From contig JAOZHZ010000004.1 of assembly GCA_026014615.1 (NCBI GenBank), forward strand, positions 1 through 64,000: a stretch of DNA of 64,000 nt. The letters run 5' to 3'. Position numbers and translations under genes: made by a program. Positions 26,292-34,116 of this stretch are shown one piece after another (the stretch's first letter is position 1; each line of letters opens with the position of its first letter). The notes under the pieces are model-generated. The model searched no databases, was not told where the DNA came from, and worked only from the letters and a program-made list of their open reading frames with translations. This stretch comes from Candidatus Bathyarchaeota archaeon (GTDB taxonomy: Archaea > Thermoproteota > Bathyarchaeia > Bathyarchaeales > Bathycorpusculaceae).

Positions 26292-27978
26292 TTGCCTTCA
26301 CAGTTATTTTATCAGGAACTTTCACGTAATGGTCAAACACTGGATAGTTATCGTATTCGACAGTCCAGTAATCTCTAAACCTGCGTTTCATATCCTCGTC
26401 AATTACGCAAGGCTCAGCAGTGTTCACGTCAAGCCACATAGTTCGACCGCTTGCTGTTTTGACAATTTCGCCGTCTTTAACCAAGATTTCGCCGTCTTTG
26501 ATTGTGTAAGCAGCGCCATCGAAGGCTTTGCGAGCCGTCCTGAACTTTTGGGCTATGTCCAGTGTTTCTGGGTTAATGTTGTAGATTGCAACGTCGCCGT
26601 CAGCGCCCACGCCCAAGTGACCTTTATTCTTGAGTCCTAAGGCTTTGGCTTGACCTGCACGGGTAACAATCGCCAACTCGTAAAGGCTTAACTCACGGTT
26701 AATCGAGGGCAGCAAGCTTCTTTTTTGGGCTTTCTTGTGACACTTCTTGAGCATCAACATACGAGCTTTTTTGCTGGTTAACCACGCCATGATTTTTGGG
26801 TATTCAAAGAAAGGTCCGCCGTTGGGGTGGTCAGTGGTCATGAAGATTTTCCACGGGTCCGTAATCAGCAAAGCAAGTTCTAAGCCTATGGACCATTGTA
26901 TGGCGTTTACGGCACTGTTGCGTTTGTAATGCATCGGTATGATGCCGCCGCTTGTTTCCGTCTCGACGTCTGAGTTTACCCATTTATGCCCGCTTAATTG
27001 GTAGAGGGTAAATTCGAAGGGTCCGTCGGCGGTCATGGTTGTGGTTTCAGAGAAGATTACCTGTCCCATGTCAAAGGTCATGTGATTATGGTTATTGATG
27101 TACTTGGAAATCTCGTCTGCGGCTGATTTCATGTGTCCCCAGTCGTCGCCCGCGAAGCTACTGAACTGTAGGTGAGTTATGTGGCAAACGGGTCTGTCGC
27201 CAGTGTAAATGTCTTCAAGGGCTTTCATTGTGTCCAAGGTGGTGGTATAGTTACCGGGCAAGCCAAGGTTGTTGGTGTGTAGGTGTATTGAGTGGGGTAA
27301 ATTGAGTAACTTGTTAACTTTAGCTAAACCACGCACTATCTCTCGGGGAGTAATGCAGAAGTTCGGAACTTGGTCGTCAATGCTGTGAACGTTGCCGCCG
27401 AATCCCCAAGATTCCAAGCCGCCGGGGTTAACGATTTTTATGGCGTAACCTTTGGTGGTGTTCATCATCCAAGCGACATGTCTTGCGCATTCTTCGATTT
27501 TGCCTTTGCTCAAGTATTCAAGAACGAACCACCAGTCGCCTATAAGCGGGTAGGTAGCTTTGTCTAACATGGGTATGTCGTTGAGTTCTTCGTGAGTGTG
27601 CTTTGCTTCCAAAGGAGCCATAGAAGGATTCATCGCGGTAGTGTAACCCATTTGGGAGTATCGGTAACCGGTGGTGAAGGTTGATGGAATCGAATATCCA
27701 GTTCCGCACCTTGTGATGGCGGTTTTCCGCACGACATCTTTAACGTGGTCTTCAGGACGAAGGATACGTCCAGTGTTAACTTCGCCCCCAGCAATATGCG
27801 TGTGGATATCAACTGCGCCAGGCATCACCGTCAAGCCAGATGCGTCGACAATTTTGGCGTTTGCCTCATTGACTTTTTCCACAATTTTGCCGTTTTTGAT
27901 GGCTATGTCCATTTTTTCGCCATTAATCTTGTTGATGGGGTCGAAGACGAAACCGTTCTTTATGAGCATCTCAGTCAT
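26284..27978 (-). CDS. fwdA: Formylmethanofuran dehydrogenase subunit A
   Basis: A 564-residue zinc amidohydrolase that couples formate to methanofuran. It has the metal motifs VDIHTHIAGGEVN (about 57-69), the Lys expected to be carboxylated in KGYAIKIVNPGGLESWGFG, SIHLHTNNLGLPGN, PVCHITHLQFSSF and MTTDHPNGGPFFEYP with the catalytic Asp. All binuclear-centre residues seem present. The gene starts one base upstream of the fwdB end (27978/27979), so the operon is tightly packed. Confidence 0.96.
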   Translation of the reverse strand: MTEMLIKNGFVFDPINKINGEKMDIAIKNGKIVEKVNEANAKIVDASGLTVMPGAVDIHTHIAGGEVNTGRILRPEDHVKDVVRKTAITRCGTGYSIPSTFTTGYRYSQMGYTTAMNPSMAPLEAKHTHEELNDIPMLDKATYPLIGDWWFVLEYLSKGKIEECARHVAWMMNTTKGYAIKIVNPGGLESWGFGGNVHSIDDQVPNFCITPREIVRGLAKVNKLLNLPHSIHLHTNNLGLPGNYTTTLDTMKALEDIYTGDRPVCHITHLQFSSFAGDDWGHMKSAADEISKYINNHNHMTFDMGQVIFSETTTMTADGPFEFTLYQLSGHKWVNSDVETETSGGIIPMHYKRNSAVNAIQWSIGLELALLITDPWKIFMTTDHPNGGPFFEYPKIMAWLTSKKARMLMLKKCHKKAQKRSLLPSINRELSLYELAIVTRAGQAKALGLKNKGHLGVGADGDVAIYNINPETLDIAQKFRTARKAFDGAAYTIKDGEILVKDGEIVKTASGRTMWLDVNTAEPCVIDEDMKRRFRDYWTVEYDNYPVFDHYVKVPDKITVKASV

Positions 27979-29484
27979 TTAGTTAGCCCCCTCTGTTTTT
28001 GTGGCACATGTAGATTTTGGAGGAGGGTTAGCGGCTTTTTCAGCCTTAATTTTCTTAACTTCCTTCAAGATCAGGGTAAGTAACTCCTCGTCGTTAGGCA
28101 CACCTTCAGGCGGCTCCACCACTTTCCGAAGCATAATAGGCACATGATCCATACGATACGCGGTACCCTCATATTCAATGCCGCACCATTGTGTTGGGAA
28201 CACCACGTCACCGAGACGCGAGATGGCGTTCATGTCGGGGTTAATCGTAATCAATGGGTGCTTCAGCATATTTTGAACAGCTGACTTGGGAAAATGCGCA
28301 CCAGGATCCGCAGAAATGACGAGCGTTGCGTCGTTGTCTCCACGTCTGAGCAAGTCAATAGCTGTAAATTCACCCGGGTTATACTGGGGATAGCCCTGCG
28401 AAAAATCAAGTGCATACGGATAACCTGTTTGCCAAGCAAAAACCACGTTTGCACCTGTAACATTGAAGTGCCCCCTCATGGGTGAGATTACGAATTTGGT
28501 TTTACTGTTAAGATCACGGGTTAAGGCGATTGCAATTTCGATGTTACGGAACCTGCCAGCGCTTTGAGTTAAGCCCAGACCGAAAAAGATTACGCCAAAC
28601 TCACAGTTAACCAGAGCGTCAGCCACTTCTTTTAAGTATTCAACTGGAACTCCACCGACTTTTTCAACATCCAACTCTTGATCATTAACTAAACATCGAA
28701 GAGCTTCAATTATTTCGTAGTCTTTGTTTGGTTCAACTTGCACAAAATAGTCAGCAGCTTCAGCAGTCATCGTCTTCCTAACATCAAAAACAATCATCTT
28801 ACGCCCCATCTTATTAATCGTCTGAGGCGGAGCATCCACAACACACGTCTGAGGACGAGGCGGAGGCTGATACTTGATGTGGCTTTGTCTAGCGGCGGCT
28901 ACGAGTTTTTTCTTTCCAGAAGCAGCCTTAACTTTCTGTATGTAATCTTTCCATTCGCTCTTCTCAAAACGACCTTCGCTAAAAGAAGTGTATCTTTCAA
29001 CGTGTCTAGGGTGGGAAGTCCATGGGTTGCATGCCCAGTAAACGATTAAGTCTGCGCGGTGCCTGATTTGTCCTAAAGTGCATGAGGGTATACCGATTTC
29101 TTGTGTAGCCATAACAGAGGGTCCATGGCAGACACTGCAGCAGTTATCTAACGCTGAACCTAATTCTTCAGCTAGTTCAACCCCGACTCGTTGTGCTTCG
29201 CTGGTTGAACTGCTCCAGCCGAACAGCAAAGGGTATTTTGCGTCGGTAAGGATTTGGGCGGCCTTATGAACCGCTTCATCCATGGGTACAGGAACTAATT
29301 TACCGTTCTTACGAAGCATAGGCTTTAAAATACGCTCATCACTCCTGTAGCCGTAAACCATTTTTGCTTCGCATACAGAGCAACCGTTTTTCATTTTGAC
29401 AATCTCGTTATTTTCCACGGTTACTTCTAGGTCATCACATAAGCAACCGCATATTGGACAAATAACGGATTTTACTTCAGTCAT
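27979..29484 (-). CDS. fwdB: Formylmethanofuran dehydrogenase subunit B (W/Mo catalytic)
   Basis: The 501-residue catalytic subunit reduces CO2 to formate at a W- or Mo-bis-MGD site. N-terminal [4Fe-4S] ligands are seen in CPICGCLCDD and CSVCEAK. The active-site ligand is the Cys of SVCHGPSVMA (about residue 120), where several methanogen enzymes have selenocysteine. Despite the Sec machinery 1.5 kb away this site is TGT-type Cys, so this Fwd is the Cys form. Bis-MGD need fits the mob/moe cluster at 45-51 kb. Confidence 0.95.
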   Translation of the reverse strand: MTEVKSVICPICGCLCDDLEVTVENNEIVKMKNGCSVCEAKMVYGYRSDERILKPMLRKNGKLVPVPMDEAVHKAAQILTDAKYPLLFGWSSSTSEAQRVGVELAEELGSALDNCCSVCHGPSVMATQEIGIPSCTLGQIRHRADLIVYWACNPWTSHPRHVERYTSFSEGRFEKSEWKDYIQKVKAASGKKKLVAAARQSHIKYQPPPRPQTCVVDAPPQTINKMGRKMIVFDVRKTMTAEAADYFVQVEPNKDYEIIEALRCLVNDQELDVEKVGGVPVEYLKEVADALVNCEFGVIFFGLGLTQSAGRFRNIEIAIALTRDLNSKTKFVISPMRGHFNVTGANVVFAWQTGYPYALDFSQGYPQYNPGEFTAIDLLRRGDNDATLVISADPGAHFPKSAVQNMLKHPLITINPDMNAISRLGDVVFPTQWCGIEYEGTAYRMDHVPIMLRKVVEPPEGVPNDEELLTLILKEVKKIKAEKAANPPPKSTCATKTEGAN

Positions 29485-29490
29485 TGTTAT

Positions 29491-29892
29491 CTACCTTCCA
29501 TACTCCTCTTTAAGAAGCTCATCCAGAGTCAAGATGGGCTGATTTGGGGCGGGTTCAACTTCAACGGTGAAGCCTTTGAACATGGGCATGCCCATGCTGT
29601 AGGTGTCATCGCCACAGATGGCGTTTGCCCACAGACCGCACGGAATGAAAACCAATCCAGGCATGGACCCGCGGGGAAACTTCTTTGCTTTAACAACCAC
29701 GGTACCGAATTTTGAGGTGACCCGAACGGTGGCGCCGTTCCTTATGCCGAGTTTAATCATGTCGGTTTTGTCTAGAAAACATACTGCGGCGCTGTCAAAG
29801 TATTCCTTTGTCCCTTTTCCCAGTTCTTTTCCAACGCCTTGATCAATTGTTCTGCCGGTGATTAAAGTTGCACGTAACTTTTGGTCTACCAT
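29491..29892 (-). CDS. fwdD: Formylmethanofuran dehydrogenase subunit D
   Basis: A 133-residue subunit of the molybdopterin dinucleotide-binding fold that caps FwdB. It shows LITGRTIDQGVGKELGKGT and later IKLGIRNGATVRVTSKFG and MPMFKGFTVEVEPA. The start is set to ATG 29892 after AAGGTC; TTG 29910 would add six residues. It is the first gene of the operon; a TATA-like box lies near 29925. Ferredoxin-like FwdF/FwdG are not present here. Confidence 0.92.
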   Translation of the reverse strand: MVDQKLRATLITGRTIDQGVGKELGKGTKEYFDSAAVCFLDKTDMIKLGIRNGATVRVTSKFGTVVVKAKKFPRGSMPGLVFIPCGLWANAICGDDTYSMGMPMFKGFTVEVEPAPNQPILTLDELLKEEYGR

Positions 29893-29921
29893 ACCCTTGA
29901 CCTTAACCAATAGAGATTTCA

Positions 29922-29936
29922 GTGGTTATATTTAAG
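29922..29936 (-). promoter_or_regulatory. TATA-like promoter of the fwdDBAC-mch operon
   Basis: The minus strand reads CTTAAATATAACCAC about 30-45 bases before ATG 29892, a standard archaeal TATA position. No operator-like repeat is obvious. Confidence 0.5.
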
Positions 29937-30085
29937 AGTAAGTTCAGAAAATGCTCGAAATTCAACATTAAAACATGATGCGAAGCATGTGAAAAGGTTC
30001 AAGATAACACCCTGAATCGCAGTTTATAATAAAAGCGGAGGAAGAAAATGAAAGCAAACCGCCATAGAACGCATTTTTTGAGAGG

Positions 30086-30457
30086 TTATTTGAGTTTGCC
30101 GTGTTCAGCCTTAAAGGAAGCGTTATAAGTTCGTTTGTTAGCGGCGCCAACCACATAGGTCACTTTAGGCAAAAACGTGACGCCCCTAATCCGCCTCAAA
30201 TCTTTTGTCACATCGGGTTCGTCGTCGTCAAATCAGCACAAGACGTAGTGGTCAGCTTCGCCTTCAGGGGTGGCAAGATAATCCGCGTCGCCCATGAGTG
30301 TAAAGAAGTCCTGGAGGTCTCCATTTAATTTGCCATCGTCAGCTTTTGAAATCGTGAGTTGTTTTGCTTTAACCACAACAAACGGGTCAGCTTCATGATT
30401 AGGAGAACGTTCTTTAAAGATACAAACAACAGGTTTCTTCCAAACGAAGTCGGACAA
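30086..30457 (-). CDS. Candidate selenoprotein with in-frame TGA (Cys-Sec pair)
   Basis: A TTG start at 30457 follows GGGGCGAT, and a TATA box lies at 30491-30500. The frame reads KKPVVCIFKERSPNHEADPF, then ATPEGEADHYVLC, a TGA at 30233-30235 (codon 75), and continues FDDDEPDVTKDLRRIRGVTF to TAA 30086-30088. The post-TGA segment is 48 codons and coding-like; its 'LRRIRGVTF...VTYVVGA' resembles the end of a small alpha/beta (RAM-like) domain. The genome region encodes tRNA-Sec and selD, so TGA could be Sec next to Cys74. The alternative is a nonsense-mutated gene. The family is not recognised, and no SECIS is shown. Confidence 0.5.
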
Positions 30458-30490
30458 AACATCGCCCCAACAGGAATAAGCAGAAAAGAA

Positions 30491-30500
30491 GTATATAACA
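30491..30500 (-). promoter_or_regulatory. TATA box of the candidate selenoprotein gene
   Basis: The minus strand reads TGTTATATAC about 35 bases before TTG 30457. The divergent Rieske gene has its own AT-rich box (TTAATTTAAG, about 30521-30530), so both genes share one divergent promoter region. Confidence 0.5.
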
Positions 30501-30565
30501 TTTGATGCTATGGGCACCACATTAATTTAAGTTACATAATGCTTGAAGTAGTTGGAGGCGGTAAC

Positions 30566-30901
30566 GTGAGTGACCATGAAGACATGTTTGTACCAGTTTT
30601 AGATGAAAACGAGCTGAATGAGGGCTCAATGAAACTTGTAAACATTGAAGGAACCCCTGTTCTGCTGGTTAAGGTTTTAGGCGAAATCTTTGCAATCGAC
30701 AACCGTTGTCCCCACATGGGCTGCGGATTCTCAGGCGGTTCCCTTGACGGCGACGTCATTATTTGCCCATGCCATGACTGGCGGTTTAACCTTAAAACAG
30801 GGGAATACGAGGAAATGCCTGACATGACGCTTGTCAAATATGAGTGGAAAATCAAGGCAGGGAAAATCTGCGTTAAAGTCGAAGACGAAGAAGAATGGTA
30901 A
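30566..30901 (+). CDS. Rieske-type [2Fe-2S] ferredoxin
   Basis: A 111-residue stand-alone Rieske protein. Cluster ligands are in CPHMGC (about 47-52) and CPCHDW (about 68-73), giving the two-Cys, two-His site. No membrane anchor or oxygenase catalytic domain is present, so it is a soluble electron carrier or a small subunit. The GTG start at 30566 follows GGAGGCG; ATG 30539 is a longer alternative. It lies 49 bases before tRNA-Sec on the same strand and divergent from the candidate selenoprotein. Confidence 0.9.
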   Translation: MSDHEDMFVPVLDENELNEGSMKLVNIEGTPVLLVKVLGEIFAIDNRCPHMGCGFSGGSLDGDVIICPCHDWRFNLKTGEYEEMPDMTLVKYEWKIKAGKICVKVEDEEEW

Positions 30902-30950
30902 ACAGCAAACTTAACCGCCCTTGAACAAAATTCATGCGAGCGATGTTGAG

Positions 30951-31038
30951 GGCGCCTTACAGTTAGGTGGTCCTGACACCGGACTTCAAATCTGGTGAGT
31001 CCGAGAAGGATTCGGGGTTCAATTCCCCTTGGGCGCCG
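30951..31038 (+). tRNA. selC: tRNA-Sec (anticodon TCA)
   Basis: The 88-base RNA folds as archaeal tRNA-Sec. The acceptor is 9 bp, GGCGCCTTA/TTGGGCGCC (one U-U mismatch). The D stem is 6 bp, GTTAGG/CCTGAC with loop TGGT. The anticodon stem is CCGGA/TCTGG with loop CTTCAAA and anticodon TCA (30986-30988). The variable arm is GAGTCC/GGATTC with loop GAGAA. The T stem is 4 bp, GGGG/CCCC, loop TTCAATT. The 9+4 geometry and long D stem set it apart from tRNA-Ser and from a TCA suppressor. Discriminator G31038; the terminal A of CCA is not encoded. Confidence 0.95.
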
Positions 31039-31131
31039 CCGCTACCTCAATTTCCCAAGAACTCAATCGAACCACTCAACCAAAAGATTTGCTCATCGTT
31101 GTAGCCGTTTTCAGGCGCACTCCTTTTTCTC

Positions 31132-31152
31132 AAAAGCGGGTTTACCGCTTTG
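31132..31152. terminator. Hairpin between tRNA-Sec and the LysR gene
   Basis: AAAGCGG-GTTTA-CCGCTTT forms a perfect 7-bp stem. It lies between the ends of two converging transcripts (tRNA-Sec and lysR) and is placed to act as a terminator or 3' stabiliser. Confidence 0.4.
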
Positions 31153-31174
31153 AATGCAGCAAAAGCATTTAGGG

Positions 31175-32077
31175 TTAAGCTTTTTTGGAGGCTTGTTCTT
31201 TGCAGAATTCCCAAAAAACCTCAGCGGCTTTTAAAAGGTTCCTTTTTGGTCGGAGCAGGTAAAGTTTTCGTGTGGAATCTGCGCCTTCGAGCTTAAGGAT
31301 CGCGACTAAACCTGCTGCTTGAGCTTTTTTGGAGGCAATTGAGGATACAATGCTTATGCCTATTCCTTCGGAGACAGCGGTGATTACTGATTCGGTGCTG
31401 CCTAGCTCCAGCGGAGTTTTAAGTTTTGAGGCGGGTATCCCTGAGACTTCAAGTACGCGTTCAATTTCTGCTCGGGTGCCAGAGGTTTCTTCGCGATTTA
31501 TGTAGGGGTACTTGAGGATTTCTTGCAGTGAGACAGATTTGCGGCTTGCAAGTTCATGCCCACGGGGGACAACGAGCACCAGTTCTTCTCTGCCGATTTC
31601 TATGGCTTCGAACCTTTCATCATAACCACGGATGCTACCTGTAGCTGCAAAGTCCACATCATTAGCCAGCAGACTCAGCAGACTGGTTACGCTGTCTTCA
31701 GTTTTTGTTTTAAATCTGACGATAGAGTTGTTTTTTTGGAATTCGACAATAAGGCTAGGAAGCAGGTGTTCTTCGGGTATGGTGCTAGCGGCGATTTTTA
31801 TGACACCTGTAAGTTTGTGTTTTGTTGAGGAGATTTGGGCTTTAGCGTTTTCCACGGTATACAGTATTTTTTCCGCGGCTTCTTGAAGAATAGCGCCTGA
31901 CTCAGTAACTTCAACGCCTTTTATGGTACGTTTTAGAAGTTGCGCGTCAAAGTACTCTTCCAAGGTGGCGATGTGGTTGCTGACGGTTCCTTGACTTGTG
32001 TGGAGTTCTTTGGCGGCTAAGGAGAAACTACCGATTCGCGCCACGGTTAGGAACGTTTTTAGATAATCAAGTCGCAT
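31175..32077 (-). CDS. LysR-family transcriptional regulator
   Basis: A 300-residue LysR regulator. The N-terminal helix-turn-helix reads LKTFLTVARIGSFSLAAKEL then TSQGTVSNHIATLEEYFDAQ (about 5-45), followed by a type-2 periplasmic-binding-fold effector domain (VLVVPRGHELASRKSVSL, TVSEGIGISIVSSIAS). Length is standard. LysR proteins usually act on a divergent gene; here the divergent region (32078-32307) leads to the DUF3343 group, so it may control the selenium island. The effector is unknown. CysB-like sulphur sensing is one possibility but not shown. Confidence 0.88.
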   Translation of the reverse strand: MRLDYLKTFLTVARIGSFSLAAKELHTSQGTVSNHIATLEEYFDAQLLKRTIKGVEVTESGAILQEAAEKILYTVENAKAQISSTKHKLTGVIKIAASTIPEEHLLPSLIVEFQKNNSIVRFKTKTEDSVTSLLSLLANDVDFAATGSIRGYDERFEAIEIGREELVLVVPRGHELASRKSVSLQEILKYPYINREETSGTRAEIERVLEVSGIPASKLKTPLELGSTESVITAVSEGIGISIVSSIASKKAQAAGLVAILKLEGADSTRKLYLLRPKRNLLKAAEVFWEFCKEQASKKA

Positions 32078-32307
32078 GAGCTCTCTGCCTCTGTATAGTC
32101 GAAGAGGTTATTTATTTTTTCAGCAGGTGCTTATATATTGTTTCTTTGTAGGCGCGGAAGGTTTCGGGCGCTGTTTTAAAGGGAGGGATTTTATGTCTTT
32201 GGAGTTCTGCGCGGTTTTTTGCGTTGATTTTGGGAATAGGCAGCAAAAGGCATATCAATTAGAAATCTTAATACGCCGAAATAGAAATCCCAAAGGGAGA
32301 AGTAGGG
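32078..32307 (+). promoter_or_regulatory. Divergent promoter region with a possible leader peptide
   Basis: A TATA-like GCTTATATATTG lies near 32128-32139. A strong ribosome site, AAAGGGAGGG (32178-32187), precedes ATG 32193, whose frame (MSLEFCAVFCVDFGNRQQK) runs out of frame into the small gene at 32308 and stops near 32438. It may be a leader peptide, an upstream ORF, or chance. A second site, AAAGGGAG, precedes ATG 32308. Confidence 0.4.
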
Positions 32308-32515
32308 ATGTCAAAATACATAACTATATTAGTAGCTGGCTTAATCGCCGGAGCCTTGGCAGCTATAGCACAAGTTCCTTTCTATGCCCAAACACCATAC
32401 GCCTGCGGGATATGTGGCTTACCACGGCAGAGACATAGTAAACTGGCGCGTCAATGTGGAAATAGGATGGAATCTGGGAGTCGCCCCCGTGTCCATCATA
32501 GCTCCAGTGAGTTAA
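32308..32515 (+). CDS. Small membrane protein with a one-base frameshift
   Basis: ATG 32308 opens MSKYITILVAGLIAGALAAI, a single membrane helix, then AQVPFYAQTPYACG. Removing one G from GGG (32407-32409) restores a coding frame, YVAYHGRDIVNWRVNVEIGW, ending APVS at TAA 32513-32515, for about 68 residues in total. Without the fix the frame gives a basic, non-protein-like tail to 32592. The fix makes a small anchored protein with an extracytoplasmic tail; family not recognised. Sequencing error or recent decay cannot be told apart. Confidence 0.5.
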
Positions 32516-32593
32516 AGATGAAAGGCCGCAGTTCACAATCGTTATCGAAAAGAAATAACGCCGCGAACTTGTCGCTTATGTGGAGCGAATAGG

Positions 32594-33118
32594 TTGACTA
32601 AAAAAGACAAAACTGAAAGAGCAATTGTTCTGCTGAAAGATGTACGGGAAAGCATGAAAGCGGAGCGAATCCTAAAAGCAAAGGACTACGACGTGAAAAT
32701 TGTGGCGCCTCCGCCTGAAGTGCGAATCGGATGCGACTTAGCCATAGAAATCAACATCGTAGACAGTTTCGGAGTACAAAACACCCTAAAAAACAACAGA
32801 ATCAACCCGATAAACGTGGTTCCATTAAGCAACATGCAGCTAAAGCCACTTGAAATCGTCAAGGAAACAGACCTCGGAGAATACCTCATGATTAAAGCTG
32901 GACACATGAAACTAACGTTCAACAAAAACAGCGGTGAAATCGTCAACGTTTCGGGGGGTGGGTGCCCCGACATTCCCTTCTTGGCGTTGAGCATGGTCGG
33001 CAAAACCATCGAAAGCACCAAAAGACCAGATGAGTTAGGCTACACGCTCTGCGCTTATATGCTGGAGAAAGCCTACGAACGAGCACTTCAACTACGCAAG
33101 GAGAAACAACCATGCTAG
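32594..33118 (+). CDS. DUF3343 (putative Se/S carrier-like) protein with extra domain
   Basis: The 174-residue protein opens with a DUF3343-like domain: RAIVLLKDVRESMKAERILK, then YDVKIVAPPPEVRIGCDLAI (about 10-50). DUF3343 (PF11823) is described as a Se/S carrier-like family linked to selenium genes in comparative genomics. Residues 95-174 form a second part, IVNVSGGGCPDIPFLALSM, with Cys residues that could take part in transfer. The start is TTG 32594. The stop overlaps the next start (ATG 33112), so the genes are coupled. A role in selenium delivery is inferred from context. Confidence 0.6.
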   Translation: MTKKDKTERAIVLLKDVRESMKAERILKAKDYDVKIVAPPPEVRIGCDLAIEINIVDSFGVQNTLKNNRINPINVVPLSNMQLKPLEIVKETDLGEYLMIKAGHMKLTFNKNSGEIVNVSGGGCPDIPFLALSMVGKTIESTKRPDELGYTLCAYMLEKAYERALQLRKEKQPC

Positions 33119-33990
33119 TCATTGTCGGCACAATCCCCATTAAAGACATGCCGCTGACAACGGATTTCTGCGAATTCAACGACGAAAAGTTGAAAGTGGG
33201 CGAAGCTGACCTGCCGCTGATTAACGGAACGAGCGCTTTGGTGGCAACCGCAGCTGCAACGTGCAGTGCCCTGAAAATTCAGAAGCCTTATGCGGTTCTT
33301 GCAGGCGATATAGGCACTGGAGAAGGAAGCAACAAGATTTACAGGTTCCTGCGGGATTCCTTTAAGCCTCCCAGAGATACTTCTGAGAAAACTGTCATCG
33401 CAATGCACTACATCAAACCCAACGTCCTCTACGCTAAAGACGCCATCAAAGCTCTAAGAAAACACGCCAACACCACTCTGATTGCCGATGCGGGCTCCAT
33501 GTATGTCGCCAAAGCGGCAAAACTATCCAAAGACTTTGACCTGTTTACTCCTGACCCCGGCGAGATGGCGTTTCTGGCAGACCCTGAAGCGATGCATCCA
33601 GCTTACGTGCGCAGCTTCATATTCGACGCAATCAATGATGTCCCAGCGCTGATAAAACAAGCGTACCAAAATTTTAACGCAGCAAAGTTTCTGTTAGTGA
33701 AAGGAGTCACTGACTTCATTGTTGACAACGGCGAAATTGTGGCTAATGTGTCTGAGCCGTGTATTTCAGCGTTGGAAGCCGTCGGCGGCACAGGCGACAC
33801 ACTTGTCGGAATCGTCTCCACCCTGATTGCTTCAGGATGCGACATACCCAAAGCAGCAGTCAAAGCGGCAAAAGCCAACAGGTTTATGGGAGCACTTGCG
33901 AAGCCTACGCCTGCCACTAAGGTCTGGGAGATGATTCAATACATTCCAAAGGCACTTGAAGCGGTTGAAAAAGCGTCTGCTCCAAATTAG
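33112..33990 (+). CDS. YjeF-C/ribokinase-like kinase
   Basis: A 292-residue protein of the ribokinase-like superfamily, nearest to the ADP/ATP-dependent NAD(P)HX dehydratase (YjeF C-terminal) group. Key segments are YAVLAGDIGTGEGSNKIYRF, FDLFTPDPGEMAFLADPEA (substrate and nucleotide region) and EAVGGTGDTLVGIVSTLI (the catalytic GxGD loop, about 225-240). It is translationally coupled to the DUF3343 gene. The substrate is unknown. A role in small-molecule repair or in the selenium module is possible. Confidence 0.7.
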   Translation: MLVIVGTIPIKDMPLTTDFCEFNDEKLKVGEADLPLINGTSALVATAAATCSALKIQKPYAVLAGDIGTGEGSNKIYRFLRDSFKPPRDTSEKTVIAMHYIKPNVLYAKDAIKALRKHANTTLIADAGSMYVAKAAKLSKDFDLFTPDPGEMAFLADPEAMHPAYVRSFIFDAINDVPALIKQAYQNFNAAKFLLVKGVTDFIVDNGEIVANVSEPCISALEAVGGTGDTLVGIVSTLIASGCDIPKAAVKAAKANRFMGALAKPTPATKVWEMIQYIPKALEAVEKASAPN

Positions 33991-34051
33991 CCGTCAACCA
34001 TTTTTTCCTTTTTTAGGCTAAACGTAACGTTTTGTTTGCGTGGAAGTTTAG

Positions 34052-34064
34052 AAAAAACTTATAT
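34052..34064 (+). promoter_or_regulatory. TATA-like box upstream of the dsrE-like gene
   Basis: An AAAACTTATATCA stretch lies about 55 bases before ATG 34117, and ATGAGGATGG gives a ribosome site closer in. It suggests a separate transcript for dsrE-tusA-reductase-activator-selD. Confidence 0.4.
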
Positions 34065-34116
34065 CAGCAGCACTAATACACAATATTAGATACCCTGAAA
34101 TGAGGATGGATAGTTT

